The translations under genes were made by a program, and so were the position numbers. Source: Haliclona indistincta (Eukaryota > Porifera > Demospongiae > Haplosclerida > Chalinidae). Taken from it: 64,000 nt of DNA. This document shows positions 37,401 to 49,700 of the stretch, in pieces. Under the pieces are notes generated by a model. The model saw only the letters and a program-made list of their open reading frames with translations, was not told where the DNA came from and did not search any database. Every line of letters starts with the position of its first letter. Positions within the stretch are counted from its first letter, which is position 1. The stretch covers positions 2,416,598-2,480,597 of the forward strand of contig OZ024784.1 in assembly GCA_964017065.1 (NCBI GenBank), written 5' to 3'.

Positions 37401-39522
37401 CTTCCACCTAGGCCTTCACCTGGTCACCCTCTCTATCGCTATGTGGTCAGTACTGTACTTCTCTCACGTGTTCCTCCATCATTCACTCTATATACACAGT
37501 GCACCGAGCCTCATGGTATTGCTAAGGGTGTTTACGAATCCTATGATCCCGAAGAGCTGTCCTTTCAGGTATGCATACAAATAATTGAGTACATGTACAT
37601 AAACCTCATTTCATTACATAGGAGGGCGATGTTATTGAGCTATTGGAGCATGTTGATGAGTACTGGTACTTGGCTAGGAATGTTGATAATGATGATCAAG
37701 AGGGTATGATCCTGGCGTCTAACATGAAGATAGTCAAGAGAATGGCTGGAGAGGATGCTGTGGTGCGTGTGTCCCTACATACTCTCCTGTACTGATGCTA
37801 TGTTTTTCACCATAGAGTGGATTTGAGGAGGGTCCTTGTGCTGTAGCTACGTACAAATTTGAAGGAAGTGAGTTTCTGGAACTATCTCTTTGATTTTTAC
37901 TTTTTCTGCTCCAGTTGGTGATGATGAGCTTAGTTTTGATGCTGGTGTTCTCATTATGCTGAAGACTCGTGTCGGTAGTGACTGGTTGAGAGGAAGACTT
38001 CTTAATGGCAATGAAGGCATCTTCCCTAAAGAATATGTCGAGATTGTGGTAAGTACACGTTTCCGTAAAAAGTGAATCTATTCTACGTTTCTGTACTTTT
38101 GGCTAAATAGGAGGAATTGCCTAAAGATGCTTATGAGTCTCCTCCTCCAATGTCTAAAAGCCCTTCACCAGGACCCTTTGATGGACCAGTGTATGTGTTG
38201 TGCTGGTACTGTGTATCATGTAGTCACTGTTCTTTATACTGTAGTGGTCCTTACTGTGTTGCTATTGATCAGTTCATAGCTGAGACTGGTGACGACCTCT
38301 CGTTTGAACCGGGTGACGTGATAGAGCTACTAGAGCGTGTCGATGACGGCTGGTTGAAGGGATACCTGAATGGACAGATTGGAATGTTTCCTCAGGTGTT
38401 TGTCACGATAGAGCGAGACCTGCCTACATCACAGCCAGCTGAATCTAAGCCATCACAGCCAGCTGAATCTAAGCCATCACAGCCAGCTGAATCTAAGCCA
38501 TCACAGATAACTGAATCTAAGCCGAAAGCATCCGGTAATGCATACAGATAACATCATTCTAATGAATGCATCTTCTTCGTTCAGGTAAAGATGCAACTGC
38601 ATTGTTTGATTTTGCTGGTGAAGATGGTGAACTCACATTTAAGGTTCGAACTGTTTAGTAACTAAGTAAATTATTGTATAATTTCGATAGGAAGGTGACG
38701 TCATCACTGTGTTATCAAGAGTGAATGAGGATTGGTTGCATGGGAAGCTCAAGTCTGGTGGCAAGGAAGGAGCATTCCCTGCCAGCTTTGTAGATCGCGT
38801 ACCTGATGGACTACCTGAGAAGGAAAAGGAGGAACCAGAAAAGAAAGCAACCGTGAGTCATAAAGAAACATCAAAAAGAAGAGATTTGAATTTTGTTGTC
38901 TGACTGCAGGTAAAGACAGGCAAGTGTGAGGCAATGTTTGATTTCGATAGTGAAGCTGCTGGTGAATTGAACTTCAAGGCAGGCGATATTATCACTACAA
39001 CCGAATGGATCAATGATGACTGGTTGGAGGGAGAAGTAGGAGGGCAGTCGGGCATCTTCCCTCTTGCCTTTGTCAAAGTGCTGGAGGAATTGCCAAAAGT
39101 TGTTGAAGAGAAAATAGCACAAGTGGGAACAGGAGGGAGCAGTAGTGGGAGTGGGACTACGACAACTACTACTAAGACAAAAAAGCAGGGCGATGATAAT
39201 TTACTGCCTCGTGCAGTAGCTAAGACGAGCTATCAAGCTCGCAGTGATATGGAATGCAGCTTAAAGGTGTGCTGTGATCAGGCTGAGATATTTTTTCTTT
39301 TCTCACTACTATAGTAGTGGTCATATAGTGGTAGAGTAGAGTGCATTATTTGATCTTTGTCTCTCATAGGTTGGCGACTCAATTATTTTGTTGGAGTCAA
39401 TCAGTGATCAATTGTTGTACGGAGAAAATGAAACTAGTGGAAATTTTGGAGAATTTCCGTCTCGGTGTGTTGATATTATTGTTCCTCTTCCATCATCAGG
39501 TGGTAGTACCACCACGTGGTGA
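34497..39522 (+). CDS. SH3D19-like multi-SH3 adaptor, six SH3 domains
   Basis: The plus-strand gene starts at ATG 34497 ([16 protein letters not shown]) and ends at TGA 39520-39522. Short N-terminal exons and one long exon (about 35312-36960) encode about 800 residues of proline-rich sequence full of class I/II SH3 ligands. Six SH3 domains follow: about 37501-37740 ([20 protein letters not shown]), 37820-38045, 38240-38420 ([20 protein letters not shown]), 38583-38810, 38915-39090 and 39200-39480. Each has the ALYDF-like start, acidic RT loop, the W of the ligand groove (missing in SH3-6) and the G-x-FP-x-x-(F/Y)V end. SH3D19/EBP has a similar plan with five SH3 domains and acts in endocytosis, ADAM regulation and actin signalling. 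Assignment to SH3D19 rather than another multi-SH3 adaptor is moderate. Confidence 0.82.
36100..36480 (+). repeat. In-frame repeats in the proline-rich exon
   Basis: A unit of about 126 bp encoding [20 protein letters not shown] plus an acidic spacer ([11 protein letters not shown]) and TPKEAVKVD occurs three times. The last two copies are nearly identical at DNA level. Two further short arrays lie in the same gene: [15 protein letters not shown] units at about 35638-35850, and a 24-bp unit (SQPAESKP) repeated three times at about 38434-38505. Confidence 0.85.
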
Positions 39523-39790
39523 CAATTATTGTGTTGTGTTTGCTGTGTGTGAGCTGACATATATATTATTCTATAATAGCCATTTTGTAAATTGAGAAAA
39601 TATTTATAGTTAAAAACTACATGTTCGGATGCATTTCAATATGCAGTGTGTGAAAGAAAAATATTTTTGACATGAAGAATCCTAAGACGGCTGTTGTAGG
39701 TCTCAAACCTGCTGTCCAAATGATATTTGTTGCCTCTAGCCTCGCCCCCAGGATGTAGAGCTATTAAACGTTTCCTTAGTGACCATCAAG

Positions 39791-40253
39791 ATGGCTCTCA
39801 GACTCGTGTCTGTTCATTTCGAGGTCTTTGGTCGTGTGCAAGGTGAGTAGGGACGTAGAAATTGGAGCTATTATTTGCAATTATGTTCTCACGTGCACTG
39901 CAGGAGTGTTTTTCAGAAAGGTGAGTAGTTTAATAGTCGGGCTCTAAAGTTTAAACAAAACTCGTCTTTCGAGCAGGGTACACTGGAAGTAAGCACTAGA
40001 GAAGGAGTGCTGGGATGGGTGAAGAACACGGCTAGAGGCACTGTCGTTGGTGTGTTGCAAGGAGAACAAACTAAAGTGGAAGCTGTGTAAGTGCATGGCT
40101 GCAGGACACTGTGCTACAATATGTCTACCCTTCTTCAGTAAGCACTGGTTGGCTCATGTTGGCAGCAAAAGATCTCGTATAGATCGATGTGAATTCACTA
40201 GAGAAAAGACTATCGAAAAACTAGAGTACACAGAATTTACGATTAGAAAATGA
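39791..40253 (+). CDS. Acylphosphatase
   Basis: A short multi-exon gene: ATG 39791 ([17 protein letters not shown]), a tiny exon GVFFRK at about 39902, exon from about 39977, and a last exon ending TGA 40251-40253. Acylphosphatase hallmarks are present: the phosphate-binding loop FGRVQGVFFRK with its Arg, the catalytic Asn in [13 protein letters not shown], and a length near 100 residues. The enzyme hydrolyses acyl phosphates such as 1,3-bisphosphoglycerate in the cytosol. An Arg/Lys-rich C-terminus ends with YTEFTIRK. The 3' end lies 49 bp from the convergent eIF3k stop. Confidence 0.9.
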
Positions 40254-40302
40254 TTCAATCTGATCTGATGTACAGTAACTATGAGTGAGTACAGACTGTC
40301 TA

Positions 40303-41380
40303 TCAGCTGCACTGTGGAATCACAGCCGCGATGCCTAAGAGGAGAGAACCGAAAAAAGTGTGAAAAAGAAATTTAAGATATAGCTCACTGTCAAAGTCTA
40401 TCTTAGCCAGAATTCTTTTCGGTCGAATGTGCTCTTGGTGACCTCTGATGTGAGTGACTCCACTATCCACCCTCCATTCTTGTTCGGCTGCTATCACAGC
40501 TAGTTCCTCATCTAAAGAGGAGCAGATACGTACAAGAGGTTCTATCATGATCTAAGCAATACCCGATAATCCAGAATCAGTCACTCCTCTCAAGTATCCT
40601 TTGAGCAATCCAGTGTCTATGGACTGGTAGGTGCTGTTCACAATATTGACAATGACTAGAAAGAAAGAGAGAGAGAGATGGTAAAGTGCAAGCAATGAAT
40701 GCTGTAACAAACATTTCTTAACGTTGTCTATGAAACTTTTCGCTCCGGTGATGACATCAAGATTTTCAGCTAAAGTGCTCTGTGAAAAGGAGTAATTCTT
40801 GTCTCTATTAATGTGTTCTTGCATACCCAAAACTGGTCAAAATTACATGACTCCAGTAGTGTATGCAGCAACGAGATTTTTTCAATGTCCTCGTTAGTTT
40901 GCTGAAGAGACACAATACTGTACGTGAGATGTATCAAATAACAGCACGTACCTGGCTAAGAGGGAGTACTGACAGTAGAAGAGTAAAATGAGTCAGAGGA
41001 AGAGCGGTAACTGATTTCAATAGTATTTTGCAGGCAATGGAATTGTTGAAACGACTAGGTTGAAATTGATAGCTGGAGAAGAGAGTGATGAGAGGGTAGG
41101 CGTGTACATGACCACACCTACAGTTTCATTAACGCCAGATTAGCCTCGAAATTGTACTCATTCTCCTCCGCCTACAGACAGTATCCAAGTGCTGGTGATA
41201 CTCTGATACACTCGCTTACCTGAAACATAACATACTGCTCCAGCAGTTCAATATTCTCAGGATTATATCTGTGCACGAATTCCGCGGGCTAGAATACACA
41301 ATGCGTCTTTCTCACCTGTTGATTCCGCTCAGAGTAGACATCAGTGCCTCCTGCCATTCCTGGGCGCTCTGGTAAGCCAT
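40303..41380 (-). CDS. EIF3K: Translation initiation factor eIF3 subunit K
   Basis: A minus-strand gene of several short exons runs from ATG 41380 (MAYQSAQEWQEALMSTLSGI) to TGA 40303-40305. Conserved eIF3k features are NRYNPENIELLEQYV, the ANLALMKLYQF helix, LTHFTLLLSVLP and LLESCNFDQFW. The C-terminal winged-helix part ends in KIDFDSIAAVIPQ after a 54-bp intron, matching the KIDFDS ending of animal eIF3k. eIF3k is a peripheral subunit of the eIF3 complex on the 40S ribosome. Its ATG lies 75 bp from the divergent BABAM1 ATG. Confidence 0.92.
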
Positions 41381-41455
41381 GGCCGACGAGACCACGTGCG
41401 AATTGATCAAAACTGTCAGTTTGGTCACGCCCAATTAGGCGTGGTTTTGTTTAAA
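41381..41455. promoter_or_regulatory. Bidirectional promoter between eIF3K and BABAM1
   Basis: Only 75 bp separate the two divergent start codons. Core promoter and both 5' UTRs must fit in or overlap this interval. It carries CACGTG (E-box) near 41393 and a CCAAT at 41430. This is sequence context only. Confidence 0.6.
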
Positions 41456-42677
41456 ATGGCGGACAACGCCTCGTTGTCTTCAACAATCAGCAGTGCTTCT
41501 AGTGAGTTTGCGAATGTGTAATGTGTCATCTTTATACTACTATATATATTATGCAGTAATTAGTTTTGAATTCAACGCTCAGGATATTCATTCTTCCTGT
41601 CCTGAGAAAATAGTGAGCCTCACTCACATCGATCATGCCGTATCTAGCTAAGCTTGCTAGCAGCTCCTACGTTTTCTCGTCTGTATAATAATACTAGTCT
41701 ATCGCCTTAGATATTTTGCATTGATCTAGCTCAAGATGTTGAGAAAACAACAGTGAAGTCTAAAGAAAAGTAAGCAGCTCACTGGACCATGCACCACTGA
41801 CCTTCACCATTCAGTTTCACAGAGGAGATGTATCATTGCTGGCAGTGTGGAAGAATGCATTGGAGCTGTTTGTATGGAACAAGTCTGCTATGAACAGCAA
41901 TCATGAGTTCGCTCTTGTAGTTCTTACCGACAAGGCTAACTGGGTCAGTGATACACATACAGCTTCATTCATGTACTGTTACTTACGTATTTGTTTTATG
42001 CAGTATTGTGATTTTAATAAGAACCCTGAACTAGTTTGTGATGCTATTAAGAGTATAGAAGCAATGGAAGAGTCATATGATTCATTTGGTAAGTTACTGG
42101 TAGCGTTCATTTCTCTCAATGCTTCTGATTTTACAGATACGGCATCATTGTATTCACTTATGTAAGTTTTGTAACCGTTATTTTTCATTTTGACGATACT
42201 CTCTATAGCTATGAGAATTGCCCTCCTCCCCCTCCCTCTGCTAACACCAACCCTCTTCTGCCTCCTCCTTTTATTGTCAGAGCTGTTCTCTTGTATTGTC
42301 GCACCCATAGTCTCCCTGTGTTTAGAGGAGAAGTCATGGTAAGTATTGTAACATGATGGTAACTAGCATAAGCTGCTTGTTAGGCACATGATGAACTCAT
42401 GTCTTCTCCTAATTTCTTTCTCGATGTTCTCTACTCTCACGAAATACCGGGCGTGTCAAATCTATGCCAAGTCAGTTTTATAAGTGTATGCTCAGCATGG
42501 TTGTATATTATCCTGCAGAGTATCTTTGACATTCTTGCTGAGATGTGTCCCAAGCCTAAAGCTATGGTGCTGGACTGGTCATCCAATGTTGTTAAACTGT
42601 TCAACTGTTTTGCTAAACTTATTGCACATCCATTGCAAAGACCTTTGCAGTCTCACATGGATAGCAAATTATTATAG
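41456..42677 (+). CDS. BABAM1: BRISC/BRCA1-A complex member MERIT40
   Basis: Exons start at ATG 41456 (MADNASLSSTISSAS). In order they encode HSSCPEKIIFCIDLAQDVEK, VWKNALELFVWNKSAM, HEFALVVLTDKANW, PPPFIVRAVLLYCRTHSLPV, SPNFFLDVLYSHEI and a C-terminus FAKLIAHPLQRPLQSHMDSK ending TAG 42675-42677. The von Willebrand A-like fold start (CPEKI, FCIDL), the NSHEFALVV strand and the C-terminal HPLQRP motif are diagnostic of BABAM1. It is the scaffold of the BRCC36 K63-deubiquitinase complexes BRISC and BRCA1-A. In exon 4 the correct acceptor is tttcacag (about 41822) rather than an earlier CAG, as only this one keeps frame. Confidence 0.92.
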
Positions 42678-42880
42678 TATAGTATTTGCAGCACTGATTC
42701 CCTTGTTACATGCTTAAGAGTATACTGAAATATTCTCTGATGATAAAACATACAGTAGTAAGAATGGAAGGTATCTGAATACTACACAGGGTTTATAAAC
42801 AGTTTCTACTGATACTAATACTACTACTAATATAATACTACACAGGCAGTTTCTACTGACTAAAGTACAGCATTCTATTA

Positions 42881-43105
42881 TTAGAAGTTACTGCACGAGT
42901 GTCCTTCAACAATGAATTTCCCAACTGTAGAAGGCAGTGTGACTATCTTGTACAGAAAATCATTGACAGTTTTCAATGGACTGATACAGACAGCAAATGG
43001 TAGCAGGAGAATCCAAATCCCAGCAATCAGGCTAGCCAGTGGCCAGGCAATGAGTATTAGAAAGACAACCCACAGAATAGAGAAGAGCCAGTTAGTAGAG
43101 GCCAT
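42881..43105 (-). CDS. Small membrane protein, paralog of downstream copy
   Basis: A single-exon ORF of 74 residues starts MASTNWLFSILWVV. Two hydrophobic segments are separated by a short loop, then PFAVCISPLKTVNDFLYKIV and a polar end with GHSC. It is clearly paralogous to the protein at 43613-43317: shared AWPxASxIxGIxILLLPFAxCI, VNxxLxKxVxLP and GxSC. I cannot name the family. Both copies share strand and orientation, 212 bp apart, which points to tandem duplication. Topology suggests a small two-pass membrane protein. Confidence 0.75.
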   Translation of the reverse strand: MASTNWLFSILWVVFLILIAWPLASLIAGIWILLLPFAVCISPLKTVNDFLYKIVTLPSTVGKFIVEGHSCSNF

Positions 43106-43316
43106 GGATGACAGCAACCAGCACTACTCCACGATTCTTATCATGTGATCTGAGTGTAAGACTAGTGTACCTTTTATGACAAAGAGATAAAAGAGATTAG
43201 GCATGTACTACAACTTCCCGATAATGTATCTGCATGCAAAAATTTGGCTAGCATTAGTGGTATCCAGTTGATCAAAAAAATTATTTCACTCATCAAACAG
43301 CAGTATGCAACATGTT

Positions 43317-43613
43317 CTACTCTGAAGTTATGGTTATGCCTTCACAGGAACGTCCATCTCTAATGTACTCCCCCATTAATCCTGGTAGATTGACAAGCTT
43401 GAGCAAGACTTCATTTACTCCTCTTATTGCAGGAATGCATGCAGCAAACGGCAACAGTAGTATGTAAATTCCTGATATAATCGAGGCTACAGGCCAAGCT
43501 AGAAAGAAAAGTGCTAAGATCCATAGCAAAGAGAACAGGATATTAGGAGGCGGTCCACCACCTCCCCCTCCTTGACTGCCACCAGTTAATCCAGAAGTCT
43601 CTGATGTAGCCAT
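43317..43613 (-). CDS. Small membrane protein, Gly-rich N-terminus
   Basis: A single-exon ORF of 98 residues starts at ATG 43613. The first 25 residues are Gly/Ser-rich (GGSQGGGGGGPPP). Then come two hydrophobic segments (LFSLLWILALFFLAWPVASI and SGIYILLLPFAACI), a VNEVLLKLVNLPGLMGEYI helix and a C-terminus with DGRSCEG. It is paralogous to the ORF at 43105-42881, which lacks the Gly-rich head. Function unknown. Conserved hydrophobic positions between the copies support both as genes. Confidence 0.75.
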   Translation of the reverse strand: MATSETSGLTGGSQGGGGGGPPPNILFSLLWILALFFLAWPVASIISGIYILLLPFAACIPAIRGVNEVLLKLVNLPGLMGEYIRDGRSCEGITITSE

Positions 43614-43883
43614 TTTGATGCCAGGAATTAGAACGCTGGTATAGTAAATAATACCGGTTTAAGTATGCAATGACAAAACATGAAAGCTATACCTCTAAAC
43701 CGCACTGTCGTACACTTTACTTGCAGCACGCTTGCGTGATTCAGCGGTGTGCGCGTTATCTGAACTGGCTCCAGGGTGATTGTGTAAACTAATGACATAA
43801 TTGCTCAACTATTATCTTTACAACTGCATGCTACGCATGCCTGCGTCAGACCGTCTTCAGCAGGCACTCAGATTTGGACAACC

Positions 43884-46396
43884 ATGCCGTCGTCTTCGTC
43901 GTCGTTGCTCGTGTTAGTGCTGTTGGCAGTAATAGTAGCAGTGACTGGTAATACCATCATCCTGTCCCCTAATGTACTGCAAGAATACCAAGACACGTAA
44001 GTACTGTACACGTACACGTAAGTACCTTGTTGAAAAGTACATTAATATTTTGAAATGCATATAATTATAATAATTATATAGCAGCATTACCTTATTGCAT
44101 GAACAAGAGCATTGATACTAGTGAGCAGCTCTTACAATCATTATTACCTACTATTAGCACTTGTAGCCAATGTGCTCACAGTATGCATGAGATGTAGCAT
44201 AATATAGAACCCATAACATCATGCATTGAAAGTGTGATGTCTGACAGAAGATGCTTCTGACGTATTTATCAGAAGATGCTCGCCTCAGCAGACATTTCAT
44301 AAATTGCTTGTAATTATATACAATAACACATAAATATATTCACAACACAGTTCCTCTGCAGCTGTGGTGTAAGCCTATGCATAGCTGCACTCTACTCCTA
44401 CTGTCCATAATGGGTGATAATATGAGATGTATCATTGTCTTGTGATAACTAGAGTATCTAACACCTTAATATTCTTGTACTTGAATATACTGCGATCATC
44501 TGCAGCATGTTCATGAAATAAGGACACAATAATTCATGCAGTTCTGATCAACTGTTTTCAATTCACACAGGCCTTTGAATGCATTTTTGGGCGGATCTGT
44601 GACAGTACAGTGCAATCGCACAGTATTTTCACTTTTAAATGTGAATAAGGAGCTGTATGACAACTGTTCATTTGATGCAACCAATAAAACTATACATATA
44701 TGTGAGTCATATTATCTGTCTGGTGGTTAAGACAATACCACGTTCATATGCTACATTGTTTCACGCATGCATGCATGCTACTGAGCCTATAGCATCAGTA
44801 CATACTGCAAGATTACACTAGCATCAGTGCCCTATTACCCAGGCAGTGTCAAATAATATTATATGGACAGATGGCAATGATAACATGATATACGTACTAC
44901 TTGGTGTGCTCAAATGCCTATAGGTTTCCATTTATTATAGGCATCTTGCTGCATGTGTATAATAAGTGTTGTACAGTGTTTTATGATTTTTTTTTCAATC
45001 ATTATTATGTGGCAGTTGACTGCACTGAACAAGAACCAACAAGAAGTTTTACAATTCTTTTGTCTTCTTTTCCATTTCCGAACTTTGTCCAGTATGTAAA
45101 AGGACAAACATTTTACTATGCTGGTAGGTCATGCAGCAACCGATTCACTCAGAATAATGATATGTCTATTATACAGCATTTGGTCTTAATAATGATCCTG
45201 CACCATGTTTGGAAGGAACAAAGTTTGCTATACATATAATCAATGAAAGGTGAGAAGGACAACTGAAGCGAATAACACTGCTTTTCACAAACTCATACAG
45301 CACAATTTCATCAACGGTTCAGATGGTTTCAACCACCATGCTTCCAGTATCTAGCACTGTTGCTGTTGAAATCTCAAGTAGGTTCCGAAGTATAACAATT
45401 AACTCTGCTATAATCTGTGTCAATGATTACAGCTACACCTGTTGTTGTTGTTGCTCAAAGGAGCACCACAGTACAGCTACCATCTCTCAGAACCTCTACA
45501 GGTATGACGGACCAAAGGCTCATTCATTACTTCCATTTTTACTACAGTGATTCGGTTACCTACTACCCCTACTACCCCTACTACCCCTACTACCACACTG
45601 ACACAAACACCAACATCAGCAAGTAAGGAGTGACCATGCAATATTTCCGTGCAATATACGTTTATATAGTTCGCGCTCTGCACTGCTCTGTGCTATGCAA
45701 AGTCTCAGTGCTCTTAGCACTGTTATTTTGGACAGACAGCTCATTGCAAGCATACTGGGATAACTCAGTCCAATCACATGTACCGATATCAGTGTAGTGT
45801 GACCATACGCATACACAATGCTCACTGAACCTGAGCTCATGTATACAAGTGCAGCCAGTGTATCATGAAGTTTCCTTGTATGTGGCTCATTTGCAAACTC
45901 TGTAGTACTACAGGCAATGATAACATCCCACCATACATTGCCTTATACATTCATGCAGGACCACCTATTGTTATTACTGGTGATAACACACTAAGACCAC
46001 CTACAGAACCACTATCTACTGAATTAGAGCGAGATGCTGTCATTGCCGCTGCTGTAAGCACAGTCCTTGGAGTACTGATCATCATCGCAATCTTGGGTGT
46101 AATCGCTTTTCTGTTGGTGATGATTGTACAAAAACGTCAAAAGCAGAAAAATATGATAGTAGAAAATGTACCTGAGAAACCAGCGTCGCAAGAAAATCCA
46201 CTTTACACACCAGCACTTGGAAATGTTGATTTGCCAACAACTCCAAAAACACCTAAGGAAATAAGATTCCAGAACATGTACTCCGAGTAAGACACAATAA
46301 TAATTAGTAACATGCTTCGCTGACATGCCTTTTTCTCTCTTCAGTTTGGAAAATTTCGAAGCAAAAAAGAAACGTAGACAGACATGGTTATTTTGA
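43884..46396 (+). CDS. Transmembrane ephrin-like ligand
   Basis: Nine exons: 43884-43996, 44571-44701, 45016 to about 45121, about 45178-45249, 45300-45376, 45432-45501, 45549-45622, 45959-46287 and 46345-46396. All joins keep frame. A signal peptide (LLVLVLLAVIVAVTG) precedes an ephrin-type cupredoxin domain. It has GGSVTVQCN, NVNKELYDNCSFDATN, FDCTEQEPTRSFTILLSSF, VKGQTFYYA and a final PCLEGTKFAIHIIN, with four cysteines placed as in ephrins. A Thr/Pro-rich mucin-like stalk (PTTPTTPTTPTTT) leads to one membrane span (AAVSTVLGVLIIIAILGVIA) and a basic cytoplasmic tail with two tyrosines (NPLYTPAL, NMYSDLEN). This is the plan of class B ephrins. The tail ends TWLF, not the vertebrate YKV. Identity rests on pattern, not alignment scores. 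Confidence 0.78.
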
Positions 46397-46730
46397 AAAG
46401 AGTCTATATGTGTGTTGTATATCACAGGTGAAAGGAACTGAACAGTCAAGGGTTATTTTTCTTCATTGTTTAAATGTGTCAGATTTCGTCAGTATCATAA
46501 TTATTATTATTACAAAATTTGTGCATCACTGTAGTTCACTGATATAATTTTTGTACAATATTTCATATTTTTAATATTTAAGAGCAGACCCAAATGACAT
46601 GAGACATGACATAATACAGCAATAAACTATTATGATACATAGGAATAAAAAATAATAAATTAATGTGGGATAAATAATTATGCCCCCACCTTCAAAAATA
46701 GTGAATAAGGAGATGATGTTGTTGTGCTGA

Positions 46731-46764
<34 letters not shown>

Positions 46765-46778
46765 TGAAAATAATAAAG
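46397..46778. other. Convergent intergenic region with TAA microsatellite
   Basis: About 380 bp between the stops of the ephrin-like and FN3 genes, very AT-rich, with a (TAA)n run of about 32 bp at 46732-46763. No gene seen. Confidence 0.6.
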
Positions 46779-49700
46779 TTATACTGAAGTAGAGACAATG
46801 ACAAAGTCAGGCTTAGTGGTGCTGGTACTATCTGCAGTGCTATCACCATCACGTTGGCTTGGTATTGAGTCATAAATATTTTCCTCTGCCTTTCTCACAT
46901 TGGGAATGGCGGCCGGCACCTTCTTCAGTGAGGCAGTTTCTGGATCACTCTCGACAGCTGAAATCTGTGTAGAAAAATTATGGTAATTGCACATGTCTGT
47001 CCACAATAATATTAGCTAAACTAATAACTATAAACCTGAACAAATACCATGCCTATGATAATTAATTTCGAAGGTCACGAATGACCAAGAATTTGTATTT
47101 TAATGAATTAGATTTTGTGACTACCAGAGCCTAGGTTCACAATTACAATAACGGTAAAACCAAATAGAAGTGAAAACTTGACAATTTTCTCCTGTAAAAT
47201 TACCCACTACATGTATTATTTTTTTTATGATACATAAATAAACCTTTATTTTTGCTTGCCTTATCTTCTCTGATTCTTGAGTATCTCAAGATGACTAGTA
47301 CTACAAGGAACACTGCACTCAGTAGCAACAGCACAGCTGTGAAAGCTGATAAGCTATACACGACGTACATTACATTTTGAGACACGGCTGTGTCTATCGG
47401 TACAGCAGAAGTCTGCTCGGGAGTAGTAGACACCATTGTTGTGCTGAGTGCTGGTTCATGTTCAGTGGTAGCGATAGAGAGAGTTGATGGATTAATAGAA
47501 AGTGTAGATGTAGTTAAGCTTGGTACTGGTGTGGAGGTGGTAGGCATGCAGTCAAGCTGCAGACCAGTGAGTGAAAGAGGACTGCTCCAGTTACTCCATG
47601 CGAATCCATTGTATGATCGTATCTACAGTAATTGTAAAATAATTGTGTGCGAATATAGACTATTTTTACTACCAATGAAAGTATCATAGCAACTGGGTGT
47701 TTCCTGTCTGCTATAGACCTACCTGAAGATAGTTACAGCTGGTCTGTCCCGCTATTTCACTCGAGTGTAGAATTACATTTGTAGTATTGCCCTGCATAGA
47801 CAGACACGTGGTTATAGACGCACATTCACAGCCATCTTCTCACCGAGACTAATGTAGTGTAGAAATTATTTGTGTCGTTCTCATTGCCCATTAAAGGGTT
47901 TTTCCCAACAAGAATTTCATATGCCGTAATTGTGCCGAAAGGTGGAGAAGGCGATGACCAGCTTGCATTGAAGGAAGTGGTTTCATTGCTTTTTACTGAA
48001 ATTGTGTCCATGCTGATTTTGTTAGGAGGCCCAGGAGAGATTGTAGCATTAATGATACATTCAGCTTGATGGGGAATCGGTCGCCAGAAATAGGATAAGT
48101 TTTTAACAGGTGTGACTAATATTACGTATTTCCTGTCGACCTCAATGAACGATTGAAGACCAGATGAAAATTCATAGCTGCTGTAATTAGCCTAAAATTA
48201 ATTATAGCATCACGTAATGAGTTAATGATGGGTTATTACATTTATTACATACCTTCATTGGTAATTGAGATGAAGATAGTGTATTTGGTATCATACTTGG
48301 ACTATCAACTGTCATAAGTTGAATATCAATGTTAAAACTGCTTATGGCAAAATCATCAGAGTCCACAGACCAAGAAACATCAACAGTAATGGTCTTGTTA
48401 AGATGAATTGTTCTTTGGCAGGAGAGTATTAAGGGCCCAACAGTATTTGTCACTATAAAGCATAGTCAAAAAATAGATTTTAAATTGTTTATTACTTACA
48501 GATGGGTCTCATCAGTTTTGTAGCAGGTGGTAGACCTGGTTCAATGGGTAAAGAGCGCAGCTGTTGATGGGTCAGCGTTAATGTTAGCACAGTAACAGTT
48601 GTATGGTAGTACCTGCACGTGATAGGTACAGCCAAACCGTGGTAGGTGACCAGGTTGATCAGCTCTGAGTACAATCCAAGTGATGTTCTGTGAATAATTG
48701 AGAAACGTTAATCACGCATGAACTCACATGCTCCCAGATCATTAATCAACCAGTAACAAATTAGTATAATTACCTTAGGTATGTTGTCTATGGTGATCAT
48801 CCCCTGGGGCCCACCGCAAGCACCAGTCAGTGGTACAATAGCAATGGTGTAGCCAGTCAGGTACATGAAATCTGATATGGGAAAACAACGCAAGCTAATA
48901 ATTGACAAGAAAAAATTCTCACAGGTGGGTAAACACATGAACTATTAGATTAAGGCATTAAACAGGATATGGTCAGTGAAAATACCACAAATCAAACCAT
49001 GAATCCATGCACAATTAAACCAGATACAAGTTGATTAATTCTGTAAGTCTGTTGTTGTGCTCTGTGTGTGAACACCCACAAAGCACAGGATGTGGCTAAT
49101 AATTACTATACCAACACACCTGCTGGCTTTTCCCATGAGATGTTGGCTATGGCATGTGATACAAACTCTGGCCTGTGATCCTCTGAGTACTCAAAGTTAA
49201 CCTGTGTCACTTGTTGAGGATAGTAGTAATCTGTGGGTAGACCACAGTAGAGATATTGATACCAGCATAAACAATAGTTAATATAATTATATTATGCATG
49301 TGCTCCACCATAATCATGCTAAAATGATTATTCTTACCTCCACCTATGCAGAAGGAGTTTACTGGAGAATATGAAGACCTTCCATACTTGTTCACGGCAG
49401 CATAGGAGATTTTAACATTTTTACAGCTATAGGCCGATAGCTGCAAATGTTCTGCTAAACTTGGCTGTTAATAAAGAGGAAAAATAATTTTGAAGGCTGC
49501 ATGCAAAGCTTAATCACCTGCCAAAAGTAATCAAACTCTCCATTTTCCTCAACCCTGAATACAAAGCTTGATAGAGTTGAAGACAAAGAATCCGTAGAGT
49601 TTACAATAGGTGCCTGTACTGTGTAAACTCCAGCATCGCCACTAGGCATTAGTTGTAGTGGGAGTAATGGGATACTAGGTTGGTTGCCTGGAGGGTAAAG

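Noticed and set aside
44766..44780. ATGC tandem run
   Set aside because: Simple-sequence palindrome within an intron, no feature.
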